64,000 bases of DNA from Vanessa cardui (Eukaryota > Arthropoda > Insecta > Lepidoptera > Nymphalidae): the NCBI RefSeq assembly GCF_905220365.1, contig NC_061134.1:13221001-13285000 (forward strand), given 5' to 3'. A program made the position numbers and the translations under genes. The notes under the pieces were generated by a model. That model did not search any database. It saw only the letters and a list, made by a program, of their open reading frames with translations, and was not told the origin of the DNA. This document shows, in pieces, positions 36,500 to 49,526 of the stretch. Position 1 is the stretch's first letter; every line of letters starts with the position of its first letter.

Positions 36500-39400
36500 A
36501 TGCCTTCCGCGCCGCCGGACTCGCCGTCCGCGCCCGACACCGCTCCTGCTCTACCACCGGCGCAGCCTCCACCCGCCAACAACGTCAGTATATCTTAGTA
36601 ACCAACTTGGGAAGGGGTTAGCGCAAGCCCATCCGCTAAGGTTACACTTATCATACATGGTATATATGTGATCATACCTTTTTTTTGTGTTATTTTATAA
36701 TAATATAACATTGTTAGTATTTTGTGTTCCAGTTTGAAGGGTAAGTGAACCAGTGTAACACAAGTATCTATAAAGGTGTTCTGATCATTAGATCATGTTC
36801 ACATTTCTGTACGATCTTATACACTAAAACACGAAATGTTGTTACTGAAGAAATTTATTTTCGCTACTCACACACATGTACTGTGTCTTTAAAACTTGCA
36901 GAAATAGATGAATAATAGTTTCATCATTTCTATTTACCGATCTTCAAGGATTAGAATAAAGAACATGCTGTTTAGCCTGAATAACTATTATCAACTTTGT
37001 CCAGTCGTCAGGACAAGATATATTCTAATACAATAATTATATTATTATCATAACAGAGCCACAAGACGCGATCCATCGTGGTGTCCCTGACTCCGGAGAG
37101 GCAGCGCGAGACTTGGGCTAAGAAAGCGGAGTTCCTGCTCGCGGTGGTAGGGTTTGCTGTCGACCTTGGAAATGTCTGGCGATTCCCTTACATCTGCTAT
37201 CAGAATGGCGGTGGTAAGAATGCATTTAAACAAAACTCTAATTCAAATTAAGAACTCTTGAGACTATTTTTTAAAAGATAATTGAATCTGGCAAAGGTTT
37301 ATGGTTATAATTTGAGGCAAAAAAGTAAAATTCTATAATACCTTTGATAAGTTAATTATTTTTTGATAATATAAGTATCATTTTATCGTGCGATTTAAGT
37401 CCGAGTCGATTCTTTACAATTACTTAAATGGTTTTACAAACTGTAAAAATCGTTGAGAATTACTAGAAATAATTTACTACAATGGATAGATCAGTTTCAA
37501 ATTATACCTATATCTATCTGCGTATGAAGATATGTTCTTAATTTAAATTATGTTCAATTATTTCTGAACCCAGGTGCTTTCCTTATCCCCTATTGCGTGA
37601 TGCTGTTGTTTGGTGGTCTCCCATTATTCTTCATGGAGCTCGCGCTGGGGCAGTACCATCGCTGTGGATGTCTGACTCTGTGGAAAAGAATATGCCCAGC
37701 TTTGAAAGGTATGTGTGTACCTTTCATTTATTTATTTTTATTGTGAAATATCAATATTTCATAAATGCATTATTCGTTTTTTAAAAGTTTGTTTTTGAAA
37801 CTGACTTCAAACCGACTAAGATAAATATAATAACTTGTTGACATTTAACGAAAATAAAGCACTCTCATTTAAGAAAATGTATACATTATATGGGTTCGTA
37901 AAGGAATATTCTATTCCATTTAATTGTGATATAAAGATATAAATGTTTATTATATTATGATAAAATATTTATTGAAAGAAGAACGATTCGGAATCACAAG
38001 TTTGCTATTTGAAAGCTACTTCCTTTAAAGCATTGAGGACGATTTTCTTATTAAGAATAGTGATGGGATGATCAAAGTATAAATATATCGATATCTGCCA
38101 CAGCTAAGTAATTATTCGTTCCCGTCACCCCACGGGAATTAATATTTCGTCGGTTCTTATGGAATATGCGTCGAGTAAAAAAGCTGTATTGTGTAAACGA
38201 TTATGCAAAGAAACTGTAATGCTTATGCTGTCTAATAAATATTTTATGTTAGTCTCAAACATTTCATTGACAGGAAAATAAATTTATTTTTAAGTTTCCG
38301 GAGTCATTATGAACTATTACAAGCTATATAATGCAGTCGTCACTTTTAAAGATAAATACTTCACAGATATGTAATACCAGACCAAAATCAGGCTTAGAAA
38401 TCATGGGCTTTATAACAATATCGTTAAAAATGACAAGATTTTCAATTTCAACGAGGTTTTTATAATCCACGCGAATTTAAGTTCTTGTATTGCTTAAGTT
38501 TATTTTAAAAATAAAATAAGAAACAAGAATTTACTTAGTCGACAAAAAACACACGGATAGATCGGATTACTCAAAACGGCGTGTATAAAGCAGGCCTCTT
38601 TCAATGTAGACAACGTTATATTAATACAATCTTATTTGCATTTATCATCTCACACACACAAGGACAACTTGTAAGCACGAAAGTCACTCACACTAAAGCT
38701 TATCAAATGAACAGATATACATTTAAGTGACCAAAGGTCTTTAGAAGATAAATACCCAGTCGGCAGGACATGACTAGGCGTAAAATGCTAGAACATTTCA
38801 CATCAATTGTTTTCCTCACTTCACTCAATGACACTGGCCTTTATAAATATACAGGAGCAATGCTTTTAACGCAAGACAAATGGTGGGGATGGACGCTGGA
38901 GGGATGAAATTAAAATGTATGAAATAGAGACCACTTGCCTCTCGGGTTCTTAAGGATAGTTCCAATATATATTACGTTAGTGTAAATGTAGCTTTAAGAC
39001 TAAAATACCCTAATAATAATAACCATATAATATACTATAGTATATAAAGTAAGTAAGTACTCTTGAGTTATAATTACTACTGTAAAAAGCAGTGACAATT
39101 AATCAAAATGCAATGTTTATTAATATAAAACTAAAAAAAATTAACTTAATGACAGTTTCAGATCTGATCCATAAAAATCTTCATTCACCATATATGTACA
39201 TGTTAGGACAATAGCCAGTAGCTAACATTTAATCATTTAATAATAATATACATGATGCAAACAAAACAATAATAAAACATTTTTTTTAAACAAGTTTCTT
39301 TTTAATTTCTGCGACTAAAATCGATAATCCATCATTATAATAATCGAATCGACAATCAAACATTAAGTTAACTTTCGTTATTTTGTTTCTCATTTCAAAT

Positions 39401-40590
39401 TTAATGATATCAATCATGACAATCGAATCGATTCAAATAGTTTCTTAAATCACTTTTAAATAATTTGATTTTTTATACTCAATCAAACCAAATATTGAGG
39501 AATTTCAAATAACTTAGATAATCGAATACATTTTCTCTATAACTTTAATTGTAAATTTATAATGAGTCTAAATTACACTTGGGAAAATGAGTAACTACTG
39601 AACTCTTTGCCGTTTCATTTCGATACAATATACATAACGGACTGATAGTTGCTCTGCTTGGCTTTTAATTTTTTACTTATATTGTTGGGTAAGTACTATC
39701 CACTCCTCATATACTTTTACCGCCAAAACGCATTAATTTATATTTTTCTGTTCCGGTTTGAACTGTCAGTTAGCCAGAGTATCTATTGGCATTGGAAAAA
39801 TTTTATCTGTATATGTAATCCTTACCATAAATTCACTTCTTTGACTATCAGCCTATTTGGAATTAAAAAAATTATATCTCGGATCAAGACGATTCAGAAG
39901 TGCTAACCAGAATCTTCTTAAATAAAAAATGTTTGGATTCTGATTATATAAATTTAGGTAACGTTCAAAAACAAGTTCGGTTTTTTCATAAACAGTGGTA
40001 GAATGAAATGCGTAGCTAGCAAGTTGTATATTGAGAAGTCGGGACGCGAAATCTCTTCAGCAAATGTTTGAGTTGCTCTCGTCGCGAGGGTCATTTGAAA
40101 TAGTCCGACCGCGTCGTCTATTGAACTTTCACCGATTTAATGATAAAATTCTTAAACGTCCTATCGTTAAAAAACCTTGTCACTGTATTTAGTAATTACG
40201 GTACATAAATAGTTAAACATATATATCAATAAGTTGCAAGAAAATTTTAATTAGAAAAATTAACCAATTAAATAATATAAAAGTAACTTTTTTTACGTTT
40301 AGCTCTCAGTTTCTCAAACACCTAAACCAAAAAGAATATCAATTTACGAACTGAACTGAAAAAAAAATACAAAACTTTTTGAAACTTAAACTCTTTAAAG
40401 TCTATTCATATTCAAAACCCCCTTTACGTTTGAAGTTTCAACTGCAATCGACTTGGATTACTCAATGACATATGTATGTTTTATATAGTTGCCCGTGATT
40501 GGTCGATATTTATGGTTGGTGTGTTACCCCGTACCGTCGTAGCGTGAAATTCTATATCATATAACGTTTCTTAAAAAATAAGCTGTGTAC

Positions 40591-40640
<50 letters not shown>

Positions 40641-43600
40641 AAACAAATCATTGCACATCCGAAACAAAAGTATGGTTACACAGGTAATTTTTTCTATTCC
40701 CTCATTATATTATTAGGGGAGAGAAATCTAGTACGTCCGGCGATAGACAAGACCCAAGATCGTCGCCTGCACGTGTTTCGCGAGGCACAAGTCGTATTTC
40801 GTGTAACGAGAAAGAAACAATAACATTTTTTTTTGGTTAATCTCAGAATTGAACCTAAGAATCATGATTTCGACCCCCTGATCCAGTTAGACGCACATAT
40901 ATACAAAACATGCAAAGACGTCATTATTGTAACATAACATTGATAACTCTTTGAATCTTTCATCTTATTTCTCATGGCAATGTATTATGGTTAAGTATTT
41001 TCCAAGTCGGTGGTTGAATTTTGATATTCAATTAGTAAGTGAATTTGAGTCGTATTGTTATAATAAAAAAGGTCTATAATCCATCAAAACATTTTTATGG
41101 ACACAATCACCCCATTCCATCCCTAAATAAAACGTTCGTGACAATCTAGCTATTGCAAAGAAATGACAACCATCTTTTGTATAATTTATCTAATCTTTGC
41201 TTTCGCAGTTTGTTGTTTTAATTTATTTTTAATCTTGACATTTACAATAACTTTCGTTTGGTAGATAATTATTCTAATGACCTTTCTGTTCTTTTCGTAA
41301 GTCTTCTTATTTTAAACGTATCTACACATAATGTTAAAACAAGTAGCACACAAATGTTTTATCAAAATTAAAAATAGAAAGGATTTTCAGGAAAGTTCTC
41401 TGGTTTTCCAATAAAAATAACGAAATATGTCATGTTTGCCCATGTCATAAAAATTTAATAAATCTTATATTTCTCAATATGAACCAAAAGAACTATTCTG
41501 TAATAATAAAATCAAAAAATGTCATATTTGATGTTAGCTATAGAAATTATTATTTATCATATTTAAAGGACATGTACACCAAAATAGCGTCTCACTTACA
41601 CATAAGTCTGTTTTTAATATTTTTACAAAGTACTAAGTGTAAATGTTACGTAGAACATCAAATATAACGTACCCAATTTATATTGTATAATGTTAATAAC
41701 AAATATACAACCCTTATCAACACTCCATGCATCATTTTCCCGTCATTCGCTTATCGGGAACCATCGCCGCCTTCCTCAACCGAGCCACGCATATAAATAT
41801 TGTTAACACGGTTCACGAATGTGGCCGAAAATCATAATTTTTGGGAACATGACATATGTTTTCCCAAAAATTAGTGCGTTTTGATTTAAATAATTTTGGA
41901 ATGCGAATAGGCTACATTTTGCTCTTCGACCCATGGACATTGGATACTATTAATGTGAGAAATTTAAACAACATAGTTTAAACATTGTAAGCTGATGTCT
42001 CTTATGCCTTTTATTGCACTGGCTCACCACTTTCAAACCATTCAGAACGGGCTGTACCGTAGTATTTTTTGTCCAAGCCTTAAAATAATTTATATAAACA
42101 GAAAGCTTACCTTAATGATTCGAGTCATACCAATTGTGTATTTATTGATTCCCAATTGTAAAGTTATTACGTATATGATGTCTTTTTAAAATATTTTGAT
42201 TCCATTATGGGCTATAATGGATTCAAACAACATTAATAACAATACCGCAAAAAAATTGGTTCAAATATTTGAGCACCAAAAAATATTATTATTTATTCTG
42301 TCAAAGAAGCTGGAGCAAAATTTGAACCTCGTAACTAGGAAATTCGATTTCAAAGTAGCGGAGTAAGATTTGTTATCAATGCGTATAAATCGTGCCATCT
42401 CGCGACATTTAAACCAATTAGCGAGAGCGTTGATATTATTTGATTACCGACAGATGGCGTTGATTTGATCAAACATGGAACCAACTTCGCAAGTTTGCGA
42501 GCGAGACTTGCCGCCCGATAGAAACGACTAATTCGATTTTAAGTGTTTGAAGATTTATTGTTAAGAGATAAATGGTTTATACGCCTTACAGCGGATACGA
42601 TCGAACAGATAATCTAATAATGTTTGTTGAACATTTAATTTTATTTCAAACACTAATGCAACTAATAAAACATTGGGGCCAATATAAGTGCATTGGACAA
42701 AGTTCTCATTTATAGTGTGCATCTTAAAAGCAATTCTTAAAAACTGATGAACAGAAGAGATTATCTTAGTAACATTACACGAAAATATTTACGCCCAAAA
42801 CTTTTAACTATAATCCGGTTTTAATTGTATTATTGTAACTATAAATGTAATATTATTCTTTAAATACTAATTACACTTTATACCAATTATTTCTGTAATC
42901 CTTCAGTTTAAACCAAACTCTACTATAGCCTTCTCATACTGTCTAATATACATACTAATCAAGGACAATAAGATTTAGACAAAAACAATTTTACCACTTT
43001 TCACTAACTACTTACTAGTATGCCTCTTGTGAGACTCACTGGTGTCAATGACCTCTAATTATTCTTTCTTATCGCAGGTGTTGGGTACGCGATATGTATG
43101 ATCGACATCTACATGGGTATGTATTACAACACGATTATCGGCTGGGCGGTGTATTATCTAATAGCGTCTCTGGCGTCAATCAACTCCGTGCTGCCGTGGA
43201 CCAGCTGCGATAATGAATGGAATACGCCTCTTTGCATGCCCGTCACCTCGCCTCAGATCAACCCCAACTCTTCAACACCTGCTAAAGAATTCTTTGAGTG
43301 AGTGCCTTTTTCGTTTTGTATACTATAAACTAAAACATTTTTTCTTTCATATTTAATTTATTTAATAATCTATCATTGACGAATTAATTATAATTATAAA
43401 TGTATTTATTTTAAGTTTGACGACTTCCGTGGTCGATTAATGTGTAGATACACCGGTTTTCCTGGGTATGCTACTCCGAGGGTCCGGGTTCGATTCCCGG
43501 CCGATTCGATGTGGAAAAAGTTATTTAGTTTTTTAAATTGTCTTGGGTCTGAATGTTTGTGGTGCCGTCGTTACTTCTGATTTTCCATAACACAAGTGCT

Positions 43601-46600
43601 TTAGTTACTTATATTTAGATCAGAGTAATGTACGTGATGTCCAATGTTATTTATATTCAAAATTGTTACACAGGCGAAACGTTCTGGAACAGCAACGATC
43701 AAACGGGCTAGATGACATGGGTCCCATCAAACCATCTCTAGCGCTCTGCGTCTTTGGGGTCTTCGTGCTGGTATACTTCTCGCTATGGAAGGGTGTCAGA
43801 AGTGCAGGAAAGGTAAGTCAGACTTAAACCATTTTATTTTCTTCATTTTACAAAATAAATATTTAAAAAAGTCTAAGAATATCAAACTTTATACATAAAT
43901 ATCTGTGAGATACCATCAAATCATATTAGAAACTTAAACTACTCTAAATATCAGCATAACTCACGAACAGTTGATACTGAACACTGAATCGTTTGTTGAT
44001 GAGAAAAAAGGCGTTTCTTGCTATTTAACTATAAGACATCAGTCGTTTTGTATTATTGACTTACTTGGCGTAGGTGGTGTGGGTTACGGCGCTAGCGCCG
44101 TATGTAGTCCTACTGATTCTACTGGCAAGGGGAGTCACTCTACCAGGAGCAGCTGAGGGCATCCGCTATTATCTTACACCGGAATGGCACAAGCTGCAGA
44201 ACTCAAAGGTGAAATAAATATTTTGTACTCATACATACCTAGTATACATGGCCCAGTACACATAATAAATATACTTATTATTTTCCTTAATTACTATTCT
44301 ATATATCCAACTCGCCCCATAATTATAATAGAATTAAATAGATTAGGTATTACTTTGTTCTCAAAGTTCATTGAATGTTTGTCTCTGTCTAGGTATGGAT
44401 TGATGCGGCATCCCAAATCTTCTTCTCCCTGGGCCCAGGCTTCGGCACGCTGCTGGCGTTGTCCAGCTACAACAAGTTTAACAACAATTGCTACCGCGAC
44501 GCACTTATCACATCCTCCATCAACTGCCTCACTAGCTTCCTTGCTGGATTCGTCATCTTCTCTGTTCTAGGGTATGCTTTTCGAGGCACTTCTAAATTAT
44601 AAATTTACTAACTCTTTGTGTAACATCTTTAGATAAATTTCTCATCTAATATTCTGTCTCGGTAGTTACATGGCTCACGTACAAAACAAGAGCATCGAAG
44701 AAGTAGGCCTAGAGGGCCCAGGTTTGGTATTCATCGTATACCCGGAAGCCATCGCCACCATGACCGGCTCTGTGTTCTGGGCCATAATCTTTTTCCTCAT
44801 GCTGATCACCCTTGGACTTGATAGCACTTTTGGTGGTAAGATTCAAAATTTATTTAGCAAATATAAAATAGTTGAAAATTACTGTATCGAACTTAGTATC
44901 ATTACAAAACAAATATCTCTGAATATCTTGGCACATAAGCTTACGATTTGCGGAGTCGGTATCTTGGTGTCAGAATCTCACCATTACCATTCTATACATA
45001 ATCGATTTTTTACTTTTTATTATTATTTCATCATCATTTCATCCCACTATAATAGCCATCAAAGACTTAGTCCAATGGAACAGCACTGAGTTTGACTGTC
45101 AGTTTCCTCCAATCCCTGCCCACTGACTTGCGAATATCGTCGCAGTATAGGACTATATGATATATAGCGTAACATAAAATTATTATACATTTACACCAGT
45201 AATATATTATAGGTTTAGAAGCAGTAACGACAGCTCTGTGTGATGAGTATCCTCGGGTACTAGGCCGTCACCGGGAGATATTCGTAGCGTTTCTACTGCT
45301 CTTTATATATATATGTGCCCTTCCAACAACCACATACGTAAGTGTATTATATATTTATAGTTAAATTTTAATTTAGAACACGAATTAGATTTTTGAAAGG
45401 AAATGTAAGTATTAAAAATATACAATAAAGGTGAAAGTAACTGCCTGTCTGTCTGTCAGTTGAATCACTGAATCGAATTTGATGGATACGAAGCAAGATT
45501 TGCATTATTTTTTATGGTTAAAGTCTACGACCCCTCTTCGCTGGTGGAAACTTTCATGCTATATATTTTAATGTACAAAAATCGGGTTTCGTTTTGGAAA
45601 CGTCTACAAAATGTGTAGTCGTGCAAATGTGTAGTCGTGCAATACATAAATGTAATATGTTACAGTACAGCAGTTTACTCATCTATACAAACAAATTCAC
45701 ACACATATTTACGAAAATATCACTATATATTAGAAAACAAAATCCTCCGGCCACGACTGGCTGTCTGTATATCCGCGCTAAACTCTAAAACTACTGAACG
45801 GATTTTAATGGGTTTTTTAATAACAGACAGAGGTATTCATAAGGAAAGTGTGTATGTGTATAATTTATTAAGGTTTTTGTGTAAATAAGTTGAAATAGAA
45901 CGAAAATTTTTAAACATGTTGGAAATAAGCAACATATAAAATATAAATAAACCGTGCGAAGCCGGGACGGGCCGCTAGTGTAACTATATGATTTGCTTAA
46001 ATAATGAAAAATAATGTAGTAACAAATTTTGTATCTACATGCTTTCCAACTTTCAATTCAAAAGGTTACAGGTACAGGTCATACAGGACAGAGATAACTA
46101 ATCTTTTAACCGTTAATACTTTACAAAAGGGTTCATCGGTTTACGACTCACTCTGATATATAAAAAAAACCTGCCTTATCGATACTAATATTATAAATGT
46201 GAAAGGAACTCTGTTTGTTTGTCGCTCTTGACCAAGCCTATGAACTGAATTTGGTAAAATTTATTATGAAAAAACTTGAATTTCAAGGAAGGACATAGGG
46301 TAATTTTTGTCTAACACATGACCCCTAAAACGCGAGCGAATCCGGCAACAACTAGTTTCTTATAAGGCAGGTTTAATTTTCAACCGACTTCCAAAAAGGT
46401 GAAGGGTATCAATTCGTCTGTATTTTTATTTTAAACATCGAATTAAAAAATGTATTTTTTCGTTATTTACTTCCAGTGGCGATTTTACAAATCTGCCGCT
46501 AGTAGGCTATTCAATGTTGCCGCCCCTACTTTTTATTGCAATATTTATGATTTGTGTTCTATCGTCCTCATTACATCGGCTATTTCCCGTTATTAGTGTG

Positions 46601-49526
46601 ATTATAAACTAAGTGATATTTCTGTCAGTTACTAGATTATTTTTCCAACCCGCTATGTAGTGACGAGTATAAGGATTACGTAATGTGTATACATATAATT
46701 ACAAGTTTTTTTTTTTTTATTTCTGTAAGACAAATTTGGGCTAAATTTGCCGCCCCTCTAAATCTGCCACCTCAGGCTCCAGTCTACTTAGCCTATTGGC
46801 AAATCCGCCATTGTTTACTTCCATCACTAAAATAGGTAAGAATTAAATAAGAATAAACCTGACGACTGGTCGTTTTATCTCAAGAACAAATACCAAATGT
46901 ATTCAATAAATTACTGGTCTGTTATCAGACACTGGGGTTGGAGGCGAGAATGTATTCCGTTGCATAATTCATCTCCCTCCTAGAGGGATGACCTGGCAAT
47001 GTGTAGAAAACTAAGAGTATATTTAGTGGATACTTCGCTTTCGTTTTATTTAACAGAACTCAAATTTATCGTACTTTCAATGTTTACTTATTACAAACCA
47101 CATAATTAATGAAATGTATAATTAACACTCTTTAGATCTTGGTCTTACTTAGTTCATATATACATAAAACTATATACATCATAGTCGGTTATATGTGTGG
47201 GACTCTATACTATAGACTATTATATATCGTAGACTTCTCACGTACTGTCAAATATTCTAAACAACCAGAGACTACTACTAGTTTAAACTAATACTAGCGA
47301 CCCGTCCGGATTTGCACGGTTGCAATAGGTACTGATACTAAATATACTATAGAATTTTTTTTATTTACGACATCACATTAAGACCTTCTAAAATTATCAA
47401 TGTTTTCTACTATATTGTCCATGTATTATTATATACAAAAAAACTTCTTCTCGAATCACTGTTAAAAAAAAACGCAACAAAATCTGTTGCGTAATTCTAA
47501 AGATCTAAACATACATAGGGACAGTCAGCGGTAAGCGACTTTGTTTTATACTGTGTAATGATGATGTATTATTCCTAATACAAATGTCAACAAAAAACCA
47601 AACGCCTTTAATCATTCTAGCATTTTCATGATTAAAAGCGTCACAGATTAAAAATTTATAATGAGAACAATGATGTTTTAGGGGGGCGTGTACTTAGTTG
47701 ACCTTCTAAACGTGTACGGTCCCGGACTGGCGATCTTGTTCGTGGTGTTTGCGGAGGCGGCGGGCGTGTGCTGGGTATACGGCGTCGGACGCTTCTCTGA
47801 GGATGTGCAGAGCATGCTGGGACATAAGCCTGGGTGGTTTTGGCGGGCGTGCTGGTCTTACATCAGGTACAGATAGTATTATTCCATTTTAAATTAAAAA
47901 ACCATTCGTTTATGATCAAATGTGATAAAATAATTGTTAATGATCGCCGACTTAAGACAATGGAACTTTAATAAACCATAGTCAATGCTTCTCAAACCAT
48001 TGAAATCAAAGTGTACTTAATTGTGTTCATGCCTGGTTTAGTCGCCATTCAAAGCTCAGCAATAAGTTGAAAGTATTGGCGACTAGGTACCACCTTCTCT
48101 CATCACATATTCTACCACCAAAATAAAGAATATCTTTTGCTCTCGTTTGAAGGATGTGTGAGCTATTGTTCTATTAAAAAACAATATTAATGAAATATCT
48201 CTTTCAGTCCCGTATTCCTCCTGGTACTGTTCGTGTTTTCCGTGCTGGCCCACGAAGAGATGCTCGGCGGCGAGTACGTGTTTCCACGCTGGTCCATCCG
48301 CGTAGGCTGGCTCATGACTGGCACTACCGTCTCTTGCATACCGCTATACTTCATTTACAAGCTACTGATCACTCCTGGAAATTGTATCAATGTAAGTATG
48401 ACCTAATATTTTAAATATAGAAGCGAAACTCGATCCCTGAAACTATCCTAGACCGATTGACCTGAAATATGTCATGGTGACTCCTCAGACGCTGACGATT
48501 TTACGGAAATATTTAACTAAGTCTATAATCGTAAATTTCAATAAAGACTGTTTTAACTATTTGAGTAAATAAGAAATCATCTTACATGGATCTTACTTAT
48601 ACAAAGTCTTACTTATTCTATAAGAGTTTAAGACCTAATTTAATATTGAGAACAGAGTACTCAAAACGCTGTTTTTGAATCGATTCAGATAACATTTCTT
48701 AAATTAATGATTGATATATCAAAATCAAAATATACTTTATTCAAATGGGCTTTTACAAGCAATTGAATCGTCATTTAACAATTAAGTGAAGCTACCACCG
48801 GTTTGGAAAGTAGATTCTACCGAGAAGAACCGGCAAGAAACTCAGTAGCTACTCTTTTTCAACATTTCAAAAAAATACAGTCATGTTAGTTAATACAATT
48901 ATTTAAATTAATATATCCTGCCTGGAAGTCAACAGGTATTAATTAATACCTGTAATGTAAAGTTATTATTATTTTATTTGAACTGATTTGTTTTTAATTA
49001 ATTCTTATAATGATTTTATTCTTCTGAATGTTTTTTTTTTTATGTTGACGTCAATAATATATTAAAGCTAATGTAATATATTCATTCGGTTATCATAATT
49101 AAAAATATATATTTTTACCGAATTTTTACCGAACCGAACCGAATGAAAGCTTAATATTTATAATGTTCTTGGATTTATTATATAATAGGATTCTTAATGA
49201 TACTGTCTTTTAATGTTAAGTTTAAAATTTATTTGCTATTATAAAAAATTTTGTCAAGCAACGAGACTGTTAGTTACGTTATAAGTGTTGCTCATTTTTT
49301 TAAATAAGTTGCATATTAATGAATTAATGTTACCTAACTTCTGTAATGTAACTTAACTTCTATAAGTGAAACAACATTAATCCTATGAAAGAATCGCGAA
49401 CTGTAAATGTGCCTTATATAAATAAAAACTATAAATATTTCTCAATTGTTATAGCGATTCAAGACTATCATACGCCCGGTGGAAACCTCCATACCACCGG
49501 CCGACCATGCGCTGTGCAGTCTGTGA
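36500..49526 (+). CDS. SerT: Sodium-dependent serotonin transporter (SLC6 family)
   Basis: SerT carries serotonin into neurons with Na+ and Cl-. Coding exons: 36458-36583 (ATG at 36500), 37057-37213, 37574-37708, 43078-43297, 43674-43812, 44074-44208, 44393-44571, 44666-44835, 45213-45337, 47682-47866, 48208-48391, 49455-49526. All phases agree, giving 594 residues from MPSAPPD. TM1 has FAVDLGNVWRFPY; its Asp64 is the monoamine-binding acid (Asp98 in human SERT). Exon 4 has CMIDIYMGMYYNTIIGWAVY, the loop-2 cysteine pair (WTSCDNEWNTPLC) and an NSS glycosylation site. Later landmarks are GPGFGTLLALSSYNKFNNNC and LGLDSTFGG. It matches what I know of insect SerT closely along the core. The N-terminus is Pro/Ala-rich and the last exon is divergent, as usual. 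The first-exon donor is gtcagt. ATG 36500 is the first in the exon, but an upstream coding exon is possible. Introns hold several mobile elements; the third is 5.4 kb. Confidence 0.93.
37709..43077 (+). other. Large SerT intron
   Basis: Bounded by donor gtatgt and acceptor cgcag. Mostly AT-rich. Notable contents are a 44-bp (AT)n microsatellite at 40594-40637 and two moderately GC-rich patches (40015-40140 and 40730-40810), the second with an E-box CACGTG. A repeat piece lies near 39690-39790. No extra coding exon is needed: residues flanking the intron join as expected for SerT. Confidence 0.6.
40594..40637. repeat. (AT)n microsatellite
   Basis: Uninterrupted 44-bp AT dinucleotide repeat inside the third SerT intron. 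Confidence 0.95.
43418..43660 (+). mobile_element. Second tRNA-derived SINE family, copy 2
   Basis: Inverted relative to 35198-35430 and similar along its length. The A-box-like part is gtggtcgattaatg and the B box is gggttcgattcccgg. The body (gtggtgccgtcgttacttct) is nearly identical between copies. It lies in the intron between SerT exons 4 and 5. Confidence 0.75.
45700..45979 (+). mobile_element. Helitron-like element, another subfamily
   Basis: The 3' end reads ccgtgcgaagccgggacggg then ccgctag followed by t, like the GC-rich stem and CTAG end of the other Helitron-like copies. The 5' part differs (cctccggccacgactggctg). The left boundary is uncertain. Confidence 0.45.
46474..46813. mobile_element. 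hAT-like MITE, 340 bp, with perfect 8-bp target-site duplication
   Basis: The left end cagtggcgattttac and the right end ggcaaatccgccattg form imperfect inverted repeats. Flanks are tttacttc at 46466-46473 and again at 46814-46821. Inside, the left (ctgccgctagtaggctat) and right (cttagcctattggcaaatc) subterminal parts also pair. It lies in SerT intron 9 and has no coding capacity. Confidence 0.8.
47294..47561 (-). mobile_element. Short Helitron-like element with clean ends
   Basis: In minus orientation it starts TCATTACACAG after A at 47561 and ends at CTAG (47297-47294) followed by T. It is 268 bp with the shared family core. It lies 120 bp upstream of SerT exon 10 (47682). Confidence 0.7.
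48721..48960 (-). mobile_element. Longer LINE 3'-end fragment
   Basis: The fullest copy of the tail repeat. It runs from a stretch of the type aaaatatactttattcaaat through ccgagaagaaccggcaagaa to the tgcctggaagtcaacag part that is shared with 20660-20690. It lies in the last SerT intron. Confidence 0.6.

Noticed and set aside
43480..43510. tRNA-like B box (gggttcgattcccgg)
   Set aside because: Lies in a SINE shared with 35198-35430; no full cloverleaf or acceptor stem was found.
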